Positions 34,997 to 43,047 of a stretch of 58,964 nucleotides of DNA are shown one piece after another. The position numbers and the translations under genes are program-made. Source of the stretch: Dorea_D sp963559605. Lineage in GTDB: Bacteria > Bacillota > Clostridia > Lachnospirales > Lachnospiraceae. How positions within the stretch are numbered: the first letter of the stretch is position 1; each line of letters begins with the position of its first letter. Where the stretch lies: positions 1 through 58,964 of the forward strand of contig CAUWLL010000016.1 of assembly GCA_963559605.1 (NCBI GenBank), in the 5' to 3' direction. Below the pieces are notes generated by a model. It ran no database searches. It was given only the letters and a program-made list of their open reading frames with translations, and was not told where the DNA came from.

Positions 34997-35206
34997 TCAT
35001 ATTTTGGTCCCGTCTGGAAATACGAAATTGAATTCATATGTGCCTCCCATAGCTTCGGCAATGGTTTCCAATTCTTCAGGTGAGAATGTTTCTCTTTTGA
35101 ATTTTTGATTAAAATTTGATGGTGTCATTCCAATAGACCTTGCAAGGGCGGCTTGACTAATTCCTTTGTAAGCTATTGCCATACTTATTTTTTGGGACAT
35201 TTTCAT
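34997..35206 (-). CDS. Small XRE-type helix-turn-helix regulator
   Basis: 69 residues, almost only an HTH domain: ISMAIAYKGISQAALARSIGMTPSNFNQKFKRETFSPEELETIAEAM. The tail YEFNFVFPDGTKI is a short beta extension. ATG at 35206 follows AAAGGAGGG. Its minus-strand promoter and two matched dyads (35257-35289) suggest autorepression. It may also act on the Uma2 gene, 74 bases downstream on the same strand. Confidence 0.85.
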   Translation of the reverse strand: MKMSQKISMAIAYKGISQAALARSIGMTPSNFNQKFKRETFSPEELETIAEAMGGTYEFNFVFPDGTKI

Positions 35207-35229
35207 GGCGTTCCCTCCTTTGTGATTTT

Positions 35230-35289
35230 AGTTTAAATCATGGTGTGGAGAATGTCAAGTAATCACTTAATAATAAAAAGTATATACTT
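35230..35289 (-). promoter_or_regulatory. XRE promoter with two AAGT-N4-ACTT operators
   Basis: On the minus strand: TTGACA (complement of 35253-35258), 17-bp spacer, TAAACT (complement of 35230-35235). Two palindromes of equal shape, AAGT-AATC-ACTT (35257-35268) and AAGT-ATAT-ACTT (35278-35289), have centres 21 bp apart, two helical turns; the first touches the -35 box. This is the layout expected for cooperative autorepression. Confidence 0.6.
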
Positions 35290-35451
35290 AAAAGTGTTTA
35301 ATGAAATATAAATATAATGCTTGACAATATTATCAACAAGGGAACAAAAAACAAGCGAAGGCAGATGGGAGTAGGGAAACCAAAAGCAAGAATATCACAT
35401 AACACCAGGAAGCTAAAACAATACAAACATATGTCTGTAAAGAAAAAACAC

Positions 35452-35480
35452 TTGACAACCGGAACAAGAACCGTTAAGAT
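35452..35480 (+). promoter_or_regulatory. Promoter of the ylxM-ffh operon
   Basis: TTGACA (35452-35457), 17-bp spacer, TAAGAT (35475-35480). It starts transcription just before the ylxM ATG at 35497 and so rules out the longer upstream open frame as the gene start. Confidence 0.65.
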
Positions 35481-35496
35481 AACTAAGGTGATAAAC

Positions 35497-35847
35497 ATGG
35501 ATGAGATATTAAAACAGGCTCTTTTGTATGATTTTTACGGAGAACTTCTGAATGATCACCAGAAAGAGATCTATGAACAGTTTGTTCTGGAAGATTTATC
35601 TTTGAGTGAAATTGCGCAGGATGCCGGAATCAGCAGACAGGGAGTGCATGATCTGGTGAAGAGATGCCAGAAGTCACTGGAAGGCTATGAAGCCAAGCTT
35701 CATTTGGTAGAAAAGTTTCTGAAGATCAAAGAAGATATACAACAGATTCACGGAATGCTGGAAGCCTATGACAGGAAAGAACAGCCTGTGAGTGAGATGA
35801 TAGAGAAGATTCGGAACATATCAGACCGGATCATAGAGGAGTTATAG
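35497..35847 (+). CDS. ylxM: YlxM family SRP-associated HTH protein
   Basis: 116-residue helix-turn-helix protein (sigma-70 region-4-like), beginning MDEILKQALLYDFYGELLNDHQK and with LSLSEIAQDAGISRQGVHDLVKRC as the HTH. It is encoded one base before ffh, the typical arrangement, and relatives bind or modulate SRP. Start at ATG 35497 fits the promoter and a short AAGGTG site. The C-terminal half is a coiled-coil-like helix. Confidence 0.9.
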   Translation: MDEILKQALLYDFYGELLNDHQKEIYEQFVLEDLSLSEIAQDAGISRQGVHDLVKRCQKSLEGYEAKLHLVEKFLKIKEDIQQIHGMLEAYDRKEQPVSEMIEKIRNISDRIIEEL

Positions 35848-35848
35848 A

Positions 35849-37204
35849 ATGGCATTTGACAGTTTGACAGAAAAACTTCAAAACGTGTTTAAAAATCTTC
35901 GCAGCAAGGGCCGTCTGACAGAAGATGATGTAAAAGAGGCGTTAAAAGAGATTAAACGTGCGCTTCTGGCGGCGGATGTAAACTTTAAGGTCGTAAAAGA
36001 CTTTATAAAGAACGTTCAGGAGAGAGCTATCGGTCAGGATGTGATGAATGGACTGAATCCGGGACAGATGGTGATCAAGATCGTAAATGAAGAACTGGTG
36101 AAGCTGATGGGTTCTGAAACAACAGAGATTAAGCTTCAGCCGGGCAGCGCTGTTACGGTCATCATGATGGCAGGACTTCAGGGAGCAGGTAAGACAACTA
36201 CTACCGCAAAACTGGCGGGAAAATATAAATTAAAAGGCAAGAAGCCATTGCTTGTAGCGTGTGACGTCTATCGTCCGGCAGCAATTAAACAGCTGCAGGT
36301 CAACGCAGAGAAGCAGGGCGTGGAAGTATTTTCCATGGGAGACACCCACAAGCCGGCGAATATTGCAAAGGCGGCATTGGAGCATGCGCAGAAGAACGGC
36401 AACAATCTGGTTATTTTAGATACTGCCGGACGTCTTCATATTGATGAAGATATGATGGCAGAGCTGCAGGAGATCAAAGAGACCGTAGAGGTGCATCAGA
36501 CAATTCTTGTGATCGATGCCATGACCGGTCAGGATGCTGTCAATGTTGCGAAAGACTTTAATGAGAAAGTCGGGGTCGACGGTGTTATCGTCACAAAGCT
36601 TGACGGTGATACAAGAGGCGGTGCGGCATTGTCTGTCAAAGCAGTAACCGGAAAGCCGATCCTCTATGTCGGTATGGGAGAGAAGCTTTCGGATCTGGAG
36701 CAATTTTTCCCCGATCGTATGGCATCCCGTATCCTGGGTATGGGAGACGTACTGACGCTTATCGAGAAAGCGGAAGCTCAGATTGATGAAGAGAAAGCGA
36801 AGCAAATGACGCAGAAGCTGAAGAAGGCCCAGTTTGATTTTGATGATTATCTGGAAAGTGTAAAACAGATGAAGAACATGGGCGGACTTAGCAGTATTAT
36901 GAGTATGCTTCCGGGACTTGGCGGCATGGGCGGTATGGGAAAAATGAAAGGTCTTGATGAAGAACAGACCGCAGAAGCCGAAAAAAAGATGGGAAGAATG
37001 GAAGCTATGATTTATTCCATGACTCCGGAAGAAAGAAGAGATCCGGATCTTTTGAATCCATCCAGAAAACATCGGATTGCCAGAGGAGCAGGTGTTGACA
37101 TCAGTGAGGTGAACCGTATGGTCAAGCAGTTTAACGAGATGAAAAAGATGATGAAGATGATGGGGAAAGGCGGCAAAAGAAACAAATTCCGCCTGCCGTT
37201 TTAA
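35849..37204 (+). CDS. ffh: Signal recognition particle protein Ffh
   Basis: GTPase of the signal recognition particle; binds 4.5S/6S RNA and hydrophobic nascent chains and docks on FtsY. 451 residues: N domain (1-90), G domain with GLQGAGKTTT (P loop near 110), DTAGR near 190 and TKLDGD near 250, followed by the Met-rich M domain (about 300-451), ending in a run of Lys and Met (MKKMMKMMGKGGKRNKFR). Coupled to ylxM and followed by rpsP. Confidence 0.98.
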   Translation: MAFDSLTEKLQNVFKNLRSKGRLTEDDVKEALKEIKRALLAADVNFKVVKDFIKNVQERAIGQDVMNGLNPGQMVIKIVNEELVKLMGSETTEIKLQPGSAVTVIMMAGLQGAGKTTTTAKLAGKYKLKGKKPLLVACDVYRPAAIKQLQVNAEKQGVEVFSMGDTHKPANIAKAALEHAQKNGNNLVILDTAGRLHIDEDMMAELQEIKETVEVHQTILVIDAMTGQDAVNVAKDFNEKVGVDGVIVTKLDGDTRGGAALSVKAVTGKPILYVGMGEKLSDLEQFFPDRMASRILGMGDVLTLIEKAEAQIDEEKAKQMTQKLKKAQFDFDDYLESVKQMKNMGGLSSIMSMLPGLGGMGGMGKMKGLDEEQTAEAEKKMGRMEAMIYSMTPEERRDPDLLNPSRKHRIARGAGVDISEVNRMVKQFNEMKKMMKMMGKGGKRNKFRLPF

Positions 37205-37275
37205 CATGGTATAACGCGTAGATCACGCATTATATATAAACTATATGAAAGATAATTTATGTGGAGGTGAAACAA

Positions 37276-37521
37276 ATGGCAGTAAAAATCAGATTAAGAA
37301 GAATGGGACAGAAGAAAGCTCCTTTCTATAGAATCGTTGTTGCAGATTCCAGATCTCCAAGAGATGGAAAATTCATCGATGAGATCGGAACATACGATCC
37401 AAACCGTGAGCCAAGCGCTATCTCAGTTGATGAAGAAGCAGCTAAAAAATGGTTAAACACAGGTGCACAGCCAACAGAGACAGTCAGCAAGATTTTCAAA
37501 ATTGCAGGCATTGAGAAATAA
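37276..37521 (+). CDS. rpsP: 30S ribosomal protein S16
   Basis: 81 residues beginning MAVKIRLRRMGQKKAPFYRIVVADSR, the S16 signature, and ending KIFKIAGIEK. ATG 37276 follows TGGAGGTG at a normal distance. It lies in the classical rpsP-khpA-rimM-trmD-rplS order. Confidence 0.97.
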   Translation: MAVKIRLRRMGQKKAPFYRIVVADSRSPRDGKFIDEIGTYDPNREPSAISVDEEAAKKWLNTGAQPTETVSKIFKIAGIEK

Positions 37522-37544
37522 GACATGTCCTGGAGGTGTGTAAG

Positions 37545-37775
37545 ATGAAAGAGTTAGTAGAAGTAATTACAAAGGCTTTGGTTGACGATCCGGACAGTGT
37601 CGTTGTGACAGAAAAGGAAGATAAGAAGGCTACTGTTTTAGAAGTGCGTGTCGCTGATTCCGATATGGGAAAAGTGATCGGGAAACAGGGGCGTATTGCA
37701 AAAGCTATCCGTTCTGTAGTAAAAGCGGCGGCAGCTAAGGAAGACAAGAAAGTAATTGTAGATATTTTAGACTAA
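37545..37775 (+). CDS. khpA: KH-domain RNA-binding protein KhpA/YlqC
   Basis: 76 residues: a single type II KH domain with the GXXG loop in VADSDMGKVIGKQGRIAKAIRSVVKAAA. It acts with KhpB as an RNA chaperone in Firmicutes. Start ATG 37545 with GGAGGTGTG upstream. A hairpin after it may set the stoichiometry with rimM. Confidence 0.92.
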   Translation: MKELVEVITKALVDDPDSVVVTEKEDKKATVLEVRVADSDMGKVIGKQGRIAKAIRSVVKAAAAKEDKKVIVDILD

Positions 37776-37785
37776 TTATGAGGAA

Positions 37786-37830
37786 AAGGACAGGTTGCAG
37801 GAATGGAACTTGTCCTTCCTTTGTTTTATT
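37786..37830 (+). terminator. Hairpin between khpA and rimM
   Basis: AAGGACAGGTT (37786-37796) pairs with AACTTGTCCTT (37807-37817), one G-U pair, 10-base loop, followed by CCTTTGTTTTATTT. Probably a partial terminator inside the operon. Confidence 0.6.
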
Positions 37831-37869
37831 TGCCACAAGTAAGAAACACAGATATTAGGAGACCAATAT

Positions 37870-38382
37870 ATGAACGATATGTTACAGGTGGGAGTGATTA
37901 CCCAGACACACGGAGTTCGCGGAGAAGTAAAAGTATTTCCGACGACAGACGATGTACAGCGTTTTAAAAAATTAAAACAGGTGATTCTTGATACAGGAAA
38001 AGAACAGCTGCCTTTGGAAATCCAAAACATAAAGTTTTTTAAGCAGTTTGTCATTGTGAAGTTCAAAGGTATTGATGATATAAATGATATTGAAAAATAC
38101 AAAAGATGTCCGCTTTTGGTTACAAGAGAACACGCAGTCAAATTAGAAGAAGACGAGTATTTCATTGCGGATATGATCGGTATGGAGATTGTGACAGAGA
38201 ACGACGAAACATTTGGGACGTTGAAGGATGTCATCGCTACCGGAGCTAACGACGTGTATGTGATTGACAGTGTTGCCCACGGAGAAGTGTTGATACCGGC
38301 GATCAAAGAGTGTATTTTGAATGTGAATGTGGAAGAGCAGAAGATGACCGTTCACTTGATGGATGGACTGATTGAAAAGTAG
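37870..38382 (+). CDS. rimM: Ribosome maturation factor RimM
   Basis: 170 residues, needed for 30S head assembly near S19. N-terminal domain starts LQVGVITQTHGVRGEVKVFP, then a linker and the C-terminal PRC-barrel, with DEYFIADMIGMEIVTENDETFGTLKDVIATGANDVYVID. Ends 15 bases before trmD. Length and blocks are typical. Confidence 0.95.
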   Translation: MNDMLQVGVITQTHGVRGEVKVFPTTDDVQRFKKLKQVILDTGKEQLPLEIQNIKFFKQFVIVKFKGIDDINDIEKYKRCPLLVTREHAVKLEEDEYFIADMIGMEIVTENDETFGTLKDVIATGANDVYVIDSVAHGEVLIPAIKECILNVNVEEQKMTVHLMDGLIEK

Positions 38383-38397
38383 AAAGAGGAAGTTTAC

Positions 38398-39168
38398 ATG
38401 CAGTTTTACATTATGACATTATTTCCCGACATGGTAATGGACGGGCTGAATACAAGTATTATCGGACGAGCTGTAAATAAAGGACTTTTGTCTATCGAGG
38501 CTGTGAATATCAGAGACTATGCCTTTAATAAGCACAACAGCGTGGACGACTATCCTTACGGGGGCGGCGCGGGAATGCTGATGCAGGCAGAGCCGGTGTA
38601 CCAGTGTTACAAAGCGTTGACTGAGAAGATGCAAGAACAGCAAAAAGAGGGCGGGGAAACAGAGAGTCCGGCGAAGCGTCCCAGAGTCATATATCTTTCT
38701 CCTCAGGGCAAGACGTTTAACCAGACAATGGCGGAAGAATTTGCAAAAGAAGAAGAGCTGGTGTTTCTCTGCGGTCACTATGAAGGAATCGATGAGCGTG
38801 TGTTGGAGGAGATCGTGACGGATTACGTATCCATCGGCGATTACGTGCTTACCGGCGGGGAACTCCCCGCCATGATCATGGTGGACTGTATTTCACGATT
38901 AGTGCCGGGCGTACTGCACAATGATGTATCGGCTGAGTTTGAAAGCTTTCAGGACAATTTGTTGGAATATCCCCAGTATTCCAGACCGGAGACGTGGCAT
39001 GAGAAACAGGTGCCACCGGTGCTGTTGTCCGGTCATCATGTAAATATTGAGAAGTGGAGACGGGAACAGTCTGTGATAAGAACAGCGAAGAATCGCCCGG
39101 ATCTGTTAGAGAAAGCAGAGCTTACAGAGGACGAAAAAATATTGGTTCAAACAGTTTTGGAAAAATAA
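38398..39168 (+). CDS. trmD: tRNA (guanine-N1-)-methyltransferase
   Basis: Methylates G37 of tRNA with SAM, preventing frameshifting. 256 residues, SPOUT fold with the trefoil knot: IMTLFPDM at the start, DDYPYGGGAGMLMQ, FLCGHYEGIDERV, YVLTGGELPAMIMVD, and the C-terminal tRNA-binding part HYS/PETWHEKQVPPVLLSGHH. Followed not directly by rplS but by a short gene fragment. Confidence 0.97.
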   Translation: MQFYIMTLFPDMVMDGLNTSIIGRAVNKGLLSIEAVNIRDYAFNKHNSVDDYPYGGGAGMLMQAEPVYQCYKALTEKMQEQQKEGGETESPAKRPRVIYLSPQGKTFNQTMAEEFAKEEELVFLCGHYEGIDERVLEEIVTDYVSIGDYVLTGGELPAMIMVDCISRLVPGVLHNDVSAEFESFQDNLLEYPQYSRPETWHEKQVPPVLLSGHHVNIEKWRREQSVIRTAKNRPDLLEKAELTEDEKILVQTVLEK

Positions 39169-39182
39169 AATTAAATCTATAG

Positions 39183-39335
39183 GAAGCATATGAAAAAGAA
39201 TGGTTTTCGGCATTAGAAAAGATACCGGATAATTATCCCAAATATGTAGTTTCTATGGATGAGATCAACAGAAGCCGCAATGGGATTAAACATATGAATA
39301 TCCGGGAATTTTTGTTGATGGACAGTTATACTTAA
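39183..39335 (+). pseudogene. C-terminal remnant of an AAA (DUF4143-type) ATPase
   Basis: An open frame without a start reads YEKEWFSALEKIPDNYPKY, then VVSMDEI, GIKHMNIREFLL and a stop at 39333-39335. From memory this resembles the very C-terminal end of AAA_14/DUF4143-family ATP-binding proteins. It has a stop immediately upstream at 39180-39182, so only about 50 codons remain. It interrupts the otherwise tight trmD-rplS pair and is probably the scar of a past insertion. Confidence 0.5.
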
Positions 39336-39352
39336 AGGCTGGAAATTAGTGC

Positions 39353-39381
39353 TTGCAAATCCCGTCAATTTATGGTAACAT
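39353..39381 (+). promoter_or_regulatory. rplS promoter
   Basis: TTGCAA (39353-39358), 17-bp spacer, TAACAT (39376-39381), giving a leader of about 75 bases before rplS. It makes rplS independent of the upstream operon. Confidence 0.5.
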
Positions 39382-39463
39382 ATATCATGTTGTGAAGAAA
39401 AAGAGATGGTCCTCTGGTATGCATATATTAAGAACATCCGAGTAAACAAGGAGGTCACACAAA

Positions 39464-39811
39464 ATGAACGATATTATCAAGAATATTGAAGCAGCTCAGT
39501 TAAAAGAGAATGCTCCGAAGTTCAACGTAGGAGATACTGTAAAAGTTTACGGTAAGATCAAAGAGGGAAACCGTGAAAGAGTTCAGGTTTTCGAAGGTAC
39601 TGTTCTTAAGAAACAGGGTGGAAGCACAAGAGAGACATTTACAGTTAGAAAAACATCTAACGGAGTAGGTGTTGAAAAGACATGGCCACTGCACTCACCA
39701 AACGTTGAGAAAGTAGAAGTAGTTAGAAGAGGTAAAGTAAGAAGAGCAAAACTGAACTACTTAAGACAGCGTGTAGGTAAGAGAGCAAAAGTAAAAGAAT
39801 TAGTAAAATAA
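39464..39811 (+). CDS. rplS: 50S ribosomal protein L19
   Basis: 115 residues, located at the interface of 30S and 50S subunits. Contains the L19 block KFNVGDTVKVYGKIKEGNRERVQVFEG and the C-terminal VRRAKLNYLRQRVGKRAKVKE. Start ATG 39464 with a strong AAGGAGGT site. Terminated by an 11-bp hairpin. Confidence 0.97.
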   Translation: MNDIIKNIEAAQLKENAPKFNVGDTVKVYGKIKEGNRERVQVFEGTVLKKQGGSTRETFTVRKTSNGVGVEKTWPLHSPNVEKVEVVRRGKVRRAKLNYLRQRVGKRAKVKELVK

Positions 39812-39821
39812 GAAACAAGAC

Positions 39822-39858
39822 AAAAAGGACAAGTACATATGTGTATATTGTCCTTTTT
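39822..39858 (+). terminator. Terminator after rplS
   Basis: AAAAAGGACAA (39822-39832) pairs with TTGTCCTTTTT (39848-39858); the right arm doubles as the T-tract. Confidence 0.8.
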
Positions 39859-39875
39859 CTGATATAGAGGGACTT

Positions 39876-40532
39876 ATGAAGAGAAGAAGGTCAAAGGTCA
39901 ATCGGCGTAAGAAAAATCAGTATCGTCGTGCGAGAAGAAGGAAGAAGTTTTCGTTTAAAGGACTGAGCCTGAAAGAACTCCGGTCAAAATTCCATGCAAA
40001 TAAGAAACGGTTGAAGCTGTTCGGAAATTGGGTGTTCCGAATTACAATGGTATGCTTTCTGGCATTTGTGTTTGTGTGGTATTTCGGACAGAGAGTGAGT
40101 ACGGTGGGAGATTCTATGAAGCCGATACTTGCCAATGGAGACGTAGTTTTGGTAAATCGTATTGTATATAACGCCACGACTCCGAAGCGCGGGGACATCA
40201 TTGTGTTTAAGCCTAAGGGAAATGATAACGAACATTATTACATTAAGCGGATTATCGGTTTGCCGGGCGAAACGGTTGAAATGATTGAGGACAGCGTGTA
40301 TATCAACGGCAAAAAATTAGAAGAAGAATATGAAACAACGAAGATTGATGACGTGGGTATCGTCTCTGAAGAGTTGAAACTTGCGTCAGATGAATATTTT
40401 GTGCTCGGTGACGACAGGCAAAACAGTGCGGACAGCCGCAATGCTGACGTAGGAAATGTCAAGAGAGGCTATATATACGGAAAAGCGTGGTTTGTTGTGT
40501 CTCCAAAAGAGCATATAGGATTTGTGAGGTAG
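39876..40532 (+). CDS. lepB: Signal peptidase I (first copy, basic N-terminus)
   Basis: 218-residue type I signal peptidase. A very basic cytosolic N-terminus of about 48 residues (RRRSKVNRRKKNQYRR and onward) precedes one membrane helix (FRITMVCFLAFVFVWYF). Catalytic Ser is in VGDSMKP and the general-base Lys in YYIKRIIGLPGE; the C-terminal GDDRQNSADSR box is present. Cleaves secretory signal peptides at the outer membrane face. A second signal peptidase lies 900 bases on, beyond rbgA. Confidence 0.93.
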   Translation: MKRRRSKVNRRKKNQYRRARRRKKFSFKGLSLKELRSKFHANKKRLKLFGNWVFRITMVCFLAFVFVWYFGQRVSTVGDSMKPILANGDVVLVNRIVYNATTPKRGDIIVFKPKGNDNEHYYIKRIIGLPGETVEMIEDSVYINGKKLEEEYETTKIDDVGIVSEELKLASDEYFVLGDDRQNSADSRNADVGNVKRGYIYGKAWFVVSPKEHIGFVR

Positions 40533-40538
40533 GAAGGT

Positions 40539-41381
40539 ATGCATTTTCAATGGTATCCCGGTCATATGACAAAGGCAAAACGTATGATGCAGGAGAATAT
40601 AAAGCTTATTGATCTGGTCATCGAGCTTGTGGACGCAAGAATTCCGCTCAGCAGCCGGAATCCGGATATTGACGAGCTTGGAAAGAATAAAGCAAGGCTT
40701 GTACTTCTGAATAAGTCAGATCTTGCAGAGGAAAAATGGAACGATGCCTGGGCAGAATATTTTAAGGAAAAAGGATTTTCTGTGGTAAAGGTAAATTCCA
40801 GAAAAGGCGGAGGCATCAAATCTATACAGGGTGTCATTCGGGAGGCGTGTAAGGAAAAGATTGAAAGAGATCGAAAACGGGGAATTATAAACCGTCCGGT
40901 GCGCGCCATGGTAGTAGGCATTCCAAATGTAGGAAAGTCAACGTTTATCAATGCCCTTGCAGGTAAGGCGTGTACAAAGACCGGAAATAAGCCGGGAGTG
41001 ACAAAAGGAAAGCAGTGGATCCGTCTGAATAAACAGGTGGAGCTTTTGGATACGCCGGGAATCTTATGGCCGAAGTTTGAGGAGCAGGAAGTGGGACGCA
41101 AGCTTGCTTTTATCGGTTCTATTAAAGATGAAGTGCTTCAGACGGAAGAGCTTGCAACAGAATTGGTCAAGTTTCTCGGAGCGTACTATAAAGAAGCGCT
41201 TCCGGAAAAATACGGTGTTACAATGGACGAAGATCCTTATGTAGTACTGCACGAAATTGCAAAGAACAGGAATTGTATACTGCGAGGGAGTGAGCCGGAT
41301 ACAGAAAAAGCGGCGCAGCTTTTGCTGGATGATTTCAGAAATGGGCGGCTTGGCAGATTGACGCTGGAATATCCGCAGTAA
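40539..41381 (+). CDS. rbgA: Ribosome biogenesis GTPase RbgA/YlqF
   Basis: 280-residue circularly permuted GTPase required for late 50S assembly. The motif order is permuted: G4 LLNKSD (near 50) comes before G1 GIPNVGKSTF (near 127) and G3 DTPG (near 170). The N-terminal MHFQWYPGHMTKAKRMM is typical. It starts 6 bases after the first lepB, suggesting coupling of the two. Confidence 0.95.
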   Translation: MHFQWYPGHMTKAKRMMQENIKLIDLVIELVDARIPLSSRNPDIDELGKNKARLVLLNKSDLAEEKWNDAWAEYFKEKGFSVVKVNSRKGGGIKSIQGVIREACKEKIERDRKRGIINRPVRAMVVGIPNVGKSTFINALAGKACTKTGNKPGVTKGKQWIRLNKQVELLDTPGILWPKFEEQEVGRKLAFIGSIKDEVLQTEELATELVKFLGAYYKEALPEKYGVTMDEDPYVVLHEIAKNRNCILRGSEPDTEKAAQLLLDDFRNGRLGRLTLEYPQ

Positions 41382-41421
41382 TGATAAAATCAAAAAGGAT
41401 TCGGAAAGGGGATTCTAAACT

Positions 41422-41991
41422 ATGTCAAAACGCAGAAGAAAAAAGGATGCATCTCAGGGGGTGTTTATGACACTTCTCGGATGGATTGTATATATAGGAA
41501 TTATTGTGGGAATTACCTATCTGATCATCACCTATGTGGGACAGAGGACAACGGTGAGCGGTTCTTCTATGGAAACAACTTTGAGCGATGGTGATAATCT
41601 GATCGTGGATAAGATTTCTTATCGCTTTAAGGAACCTGAGCGGTACGATATTATTGTGTTTCCGTTCAAGTATGAGGAAAATACATATTATATCAAACGG
41701 ATTATCGGACTTCCCGGAGAGACGGTACAGGTTATAGACGGATACACTTATATTAATGGGAAGCGGCTGGAAAGCGACATTTACGGAGCAGAAGTTATGG
41801 AAGCTGCCGGAATTGCAGAGGATCCCATCGTTCTCGGTGAGGAGGAATATTTTGTACTTGGTGATAACCGGAACCATAGTTCAGACAGCCGGGACTCCAG
41901 TGTAGGTGTTCTGCACCGGGAAGATCTGATGGGGAAAGCATGGGTTAGAATTTATCCATTTCATCGTGTGGGAGTAATTGAGCATGAATAA
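41422..41991 (+). CDS. lepB: Signal peptidase I (second copy)
   Basis: 189 residues, one N-terminal membrane helix (LLGWIVYIGIIVGITYLIITYV), catalytic Ser in VSGSSMETT and Lys in YYIKRIIGLPGE, then GDNRNHSSDSR. Closely related in layout to the copy at 39876 but with a shorter basic head; the pair may have split substrates. Overlaps rnhB by 8 bases. Confidence 0.93.
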   Translation: MSKRRRKKDASQGVFMTLLGWIVYIGIIVGITYLIITYVGQRTTVSGSSMETTLSDGDNLIVDKISYRFKEPERYDIIVFPFKYEENTYYIKRIIGLPGETVQVIDGYTYINGKRLESDIYGAEVMEAAGIAEDPIVLGEEEYFVLGDNRNHSSDSRDSSVGVLHREDLMGKAWVRIYPFHRVGVIEHE

Positions 41992-42655
41992 ACGCGAAGA
42001 AGAAAGACGTAAGAAGCAGCAGGAAAAACTGGAAAAAGAACGGAAAAGGCTGGAGGAAATGCGTGTGTATGAAAAAGAGCATGCCTCCTGTCAGTACATC
42101 TGTGGAATTGATGAAGTCGGCAGAGGACCGCTTGCGGGACCGGTAGTGGCAGGCGCAGTCGTTCTGCCGAAAGACGTTATGATTCTCTGGTTGAATGATT
42201 CGAAGAAGCTGTCGGAGAAAAAGCGGGAAGCCCTTTATGATGAAATTATGGAAAAGGCAGTAGCGGTAGGGCTTGGGATCGTCGGCCCGCAGAGAATTGA
42301 TGAGATTAATATTTTGCAGGCAACTTATGAAGCGATGCGCCTTGCCATCGGAGAGGTGGAGACAAAACTCGGACAAAAGCCGGATATATTGTTAAACGAT
42401 GCGGTGACTATTCCGCAGGTGGATATACCGCAGGTTCCGATCATCAAAGGGGATGCGAAAAGCATTTCCATTGCGGCGGCAAGTATTGTTGCAAAAGTGA
42501 CAAGAGACCGTTTGATGATAGAGTATGACGCAGTATTGCCGGGGTATGATTTTGCCGGCAACAAGGGGTACGGAACAAAGGCGCATATCGAGGGACTGAA
42601 AAAGCTGGGCGCCACACCGATCCATCGGACAACATTTATTAAGAATTTCGTATAG
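41984..42655 (+). CDS. rnhB: Ribonuclease HII
   Basis: 223 residues; cleaves RNA in RNA-DNA hybrids and removes single ribonucleotides from DNA. An N-terminal charged helix (REEERRKKQQEKLEKERK) precedes the catalytic domain starting CGIDEVGRGPLAGPVVAGAV, with the active-site D-E pair and later DALTIP-like NDAVTIP and KVTRDRLM; the C-terminal GYGTKAHIEGLKKLG is standard. Start ATG 41984, inside the end of lepB; a TTG 6 bases earlier is less likely. Confidence 0.95.
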   Translation: MNKREEERRKKQQEKLEKERKRLEEMRVYEKEHASCQYICGIDEVGRGPLAGPVVAGAVVLPKDVMILWLNDSKKLSEKKREALYDEIMEKAVAVGLGIVGPQRIDEINILQATYEAMRLAIGEVETKLGQKPDILLNDAVTIPQVDIPQVPIIKGDAKSISIAAASIVAKVTRDRLMIEYDAVLPGYDFAGNKGYGTKAHIEGLKKLGATPIHRTTFIKNFV

Positions 42656-42678
42656 GAACACAGGGGCGGATAAAAGTA

Positions 42679-43047
42679 GTGGGAAGAGCGTACAATAAAC
42701 GAAAACTAGGCGAAGAACAGGAACGAAAAGCGGGAGAGTACCTGAAAGAACAAGGCTACGAGATCGTAAAGTATAATTTCCGTTGTAAAATGGGTGAAAT
42801 TGATATTATTGCCAAAGACAGCGGTTATCTGGTGTTCTGTGAGGTGAAATACAGGAGCAGTAATGTCAGCGGGCATCCCTTGGAGGCAGTAAACCAAAGA
42901 AAACAGCAGATCTTGTCAAAATGTGCGCTCTATTATCTTACTGTGAACGGCTTACAGGATATTCCTTGCAGGTTTGACGTGATCAGCGTTACCGATGAAG
43001 GGATCCAAGTCGTAAAGAATGCATTTGATTATATGGGTGGGTATTGA
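42679..43047 (+). CDS. yraN: YraN/UPF0102 family nuclease-like protein
   Basis: 122 residues, starting at GTG 42679. Family landmarks are GEEQERKAGEYLKEQGYEIVKYNFRCKMGEIDIIAKD and FCEVKYRSS, which carry the E-D-ExK residues of a PD-(D/E)XK-type nuclease site. Its cellular role is not established; commonly next to rnhB as here. The TGA shares one base with the ATG of the next gene. Confidence 0.93.
   Translation: MGRAYNKRKLGEEQERKAGEYLKEQGYEIVKYNFRCKMGEIDIIAKDSGYLVFCEVKYRSSNVSGHPLEAVNQRKQQILSKCALYYLTVNGLQDIPCRFDVISVTDEGIQVVKNAFDYMGGY

Noticed and set aside
36416..37207. Long minus-strand open frame (263 codons) opposite ffh
   Set aside because: It lies wholly antisense to the secure ffh gene, has a His/Phe/Leu-rich shadow composition and no ribosome binding site.
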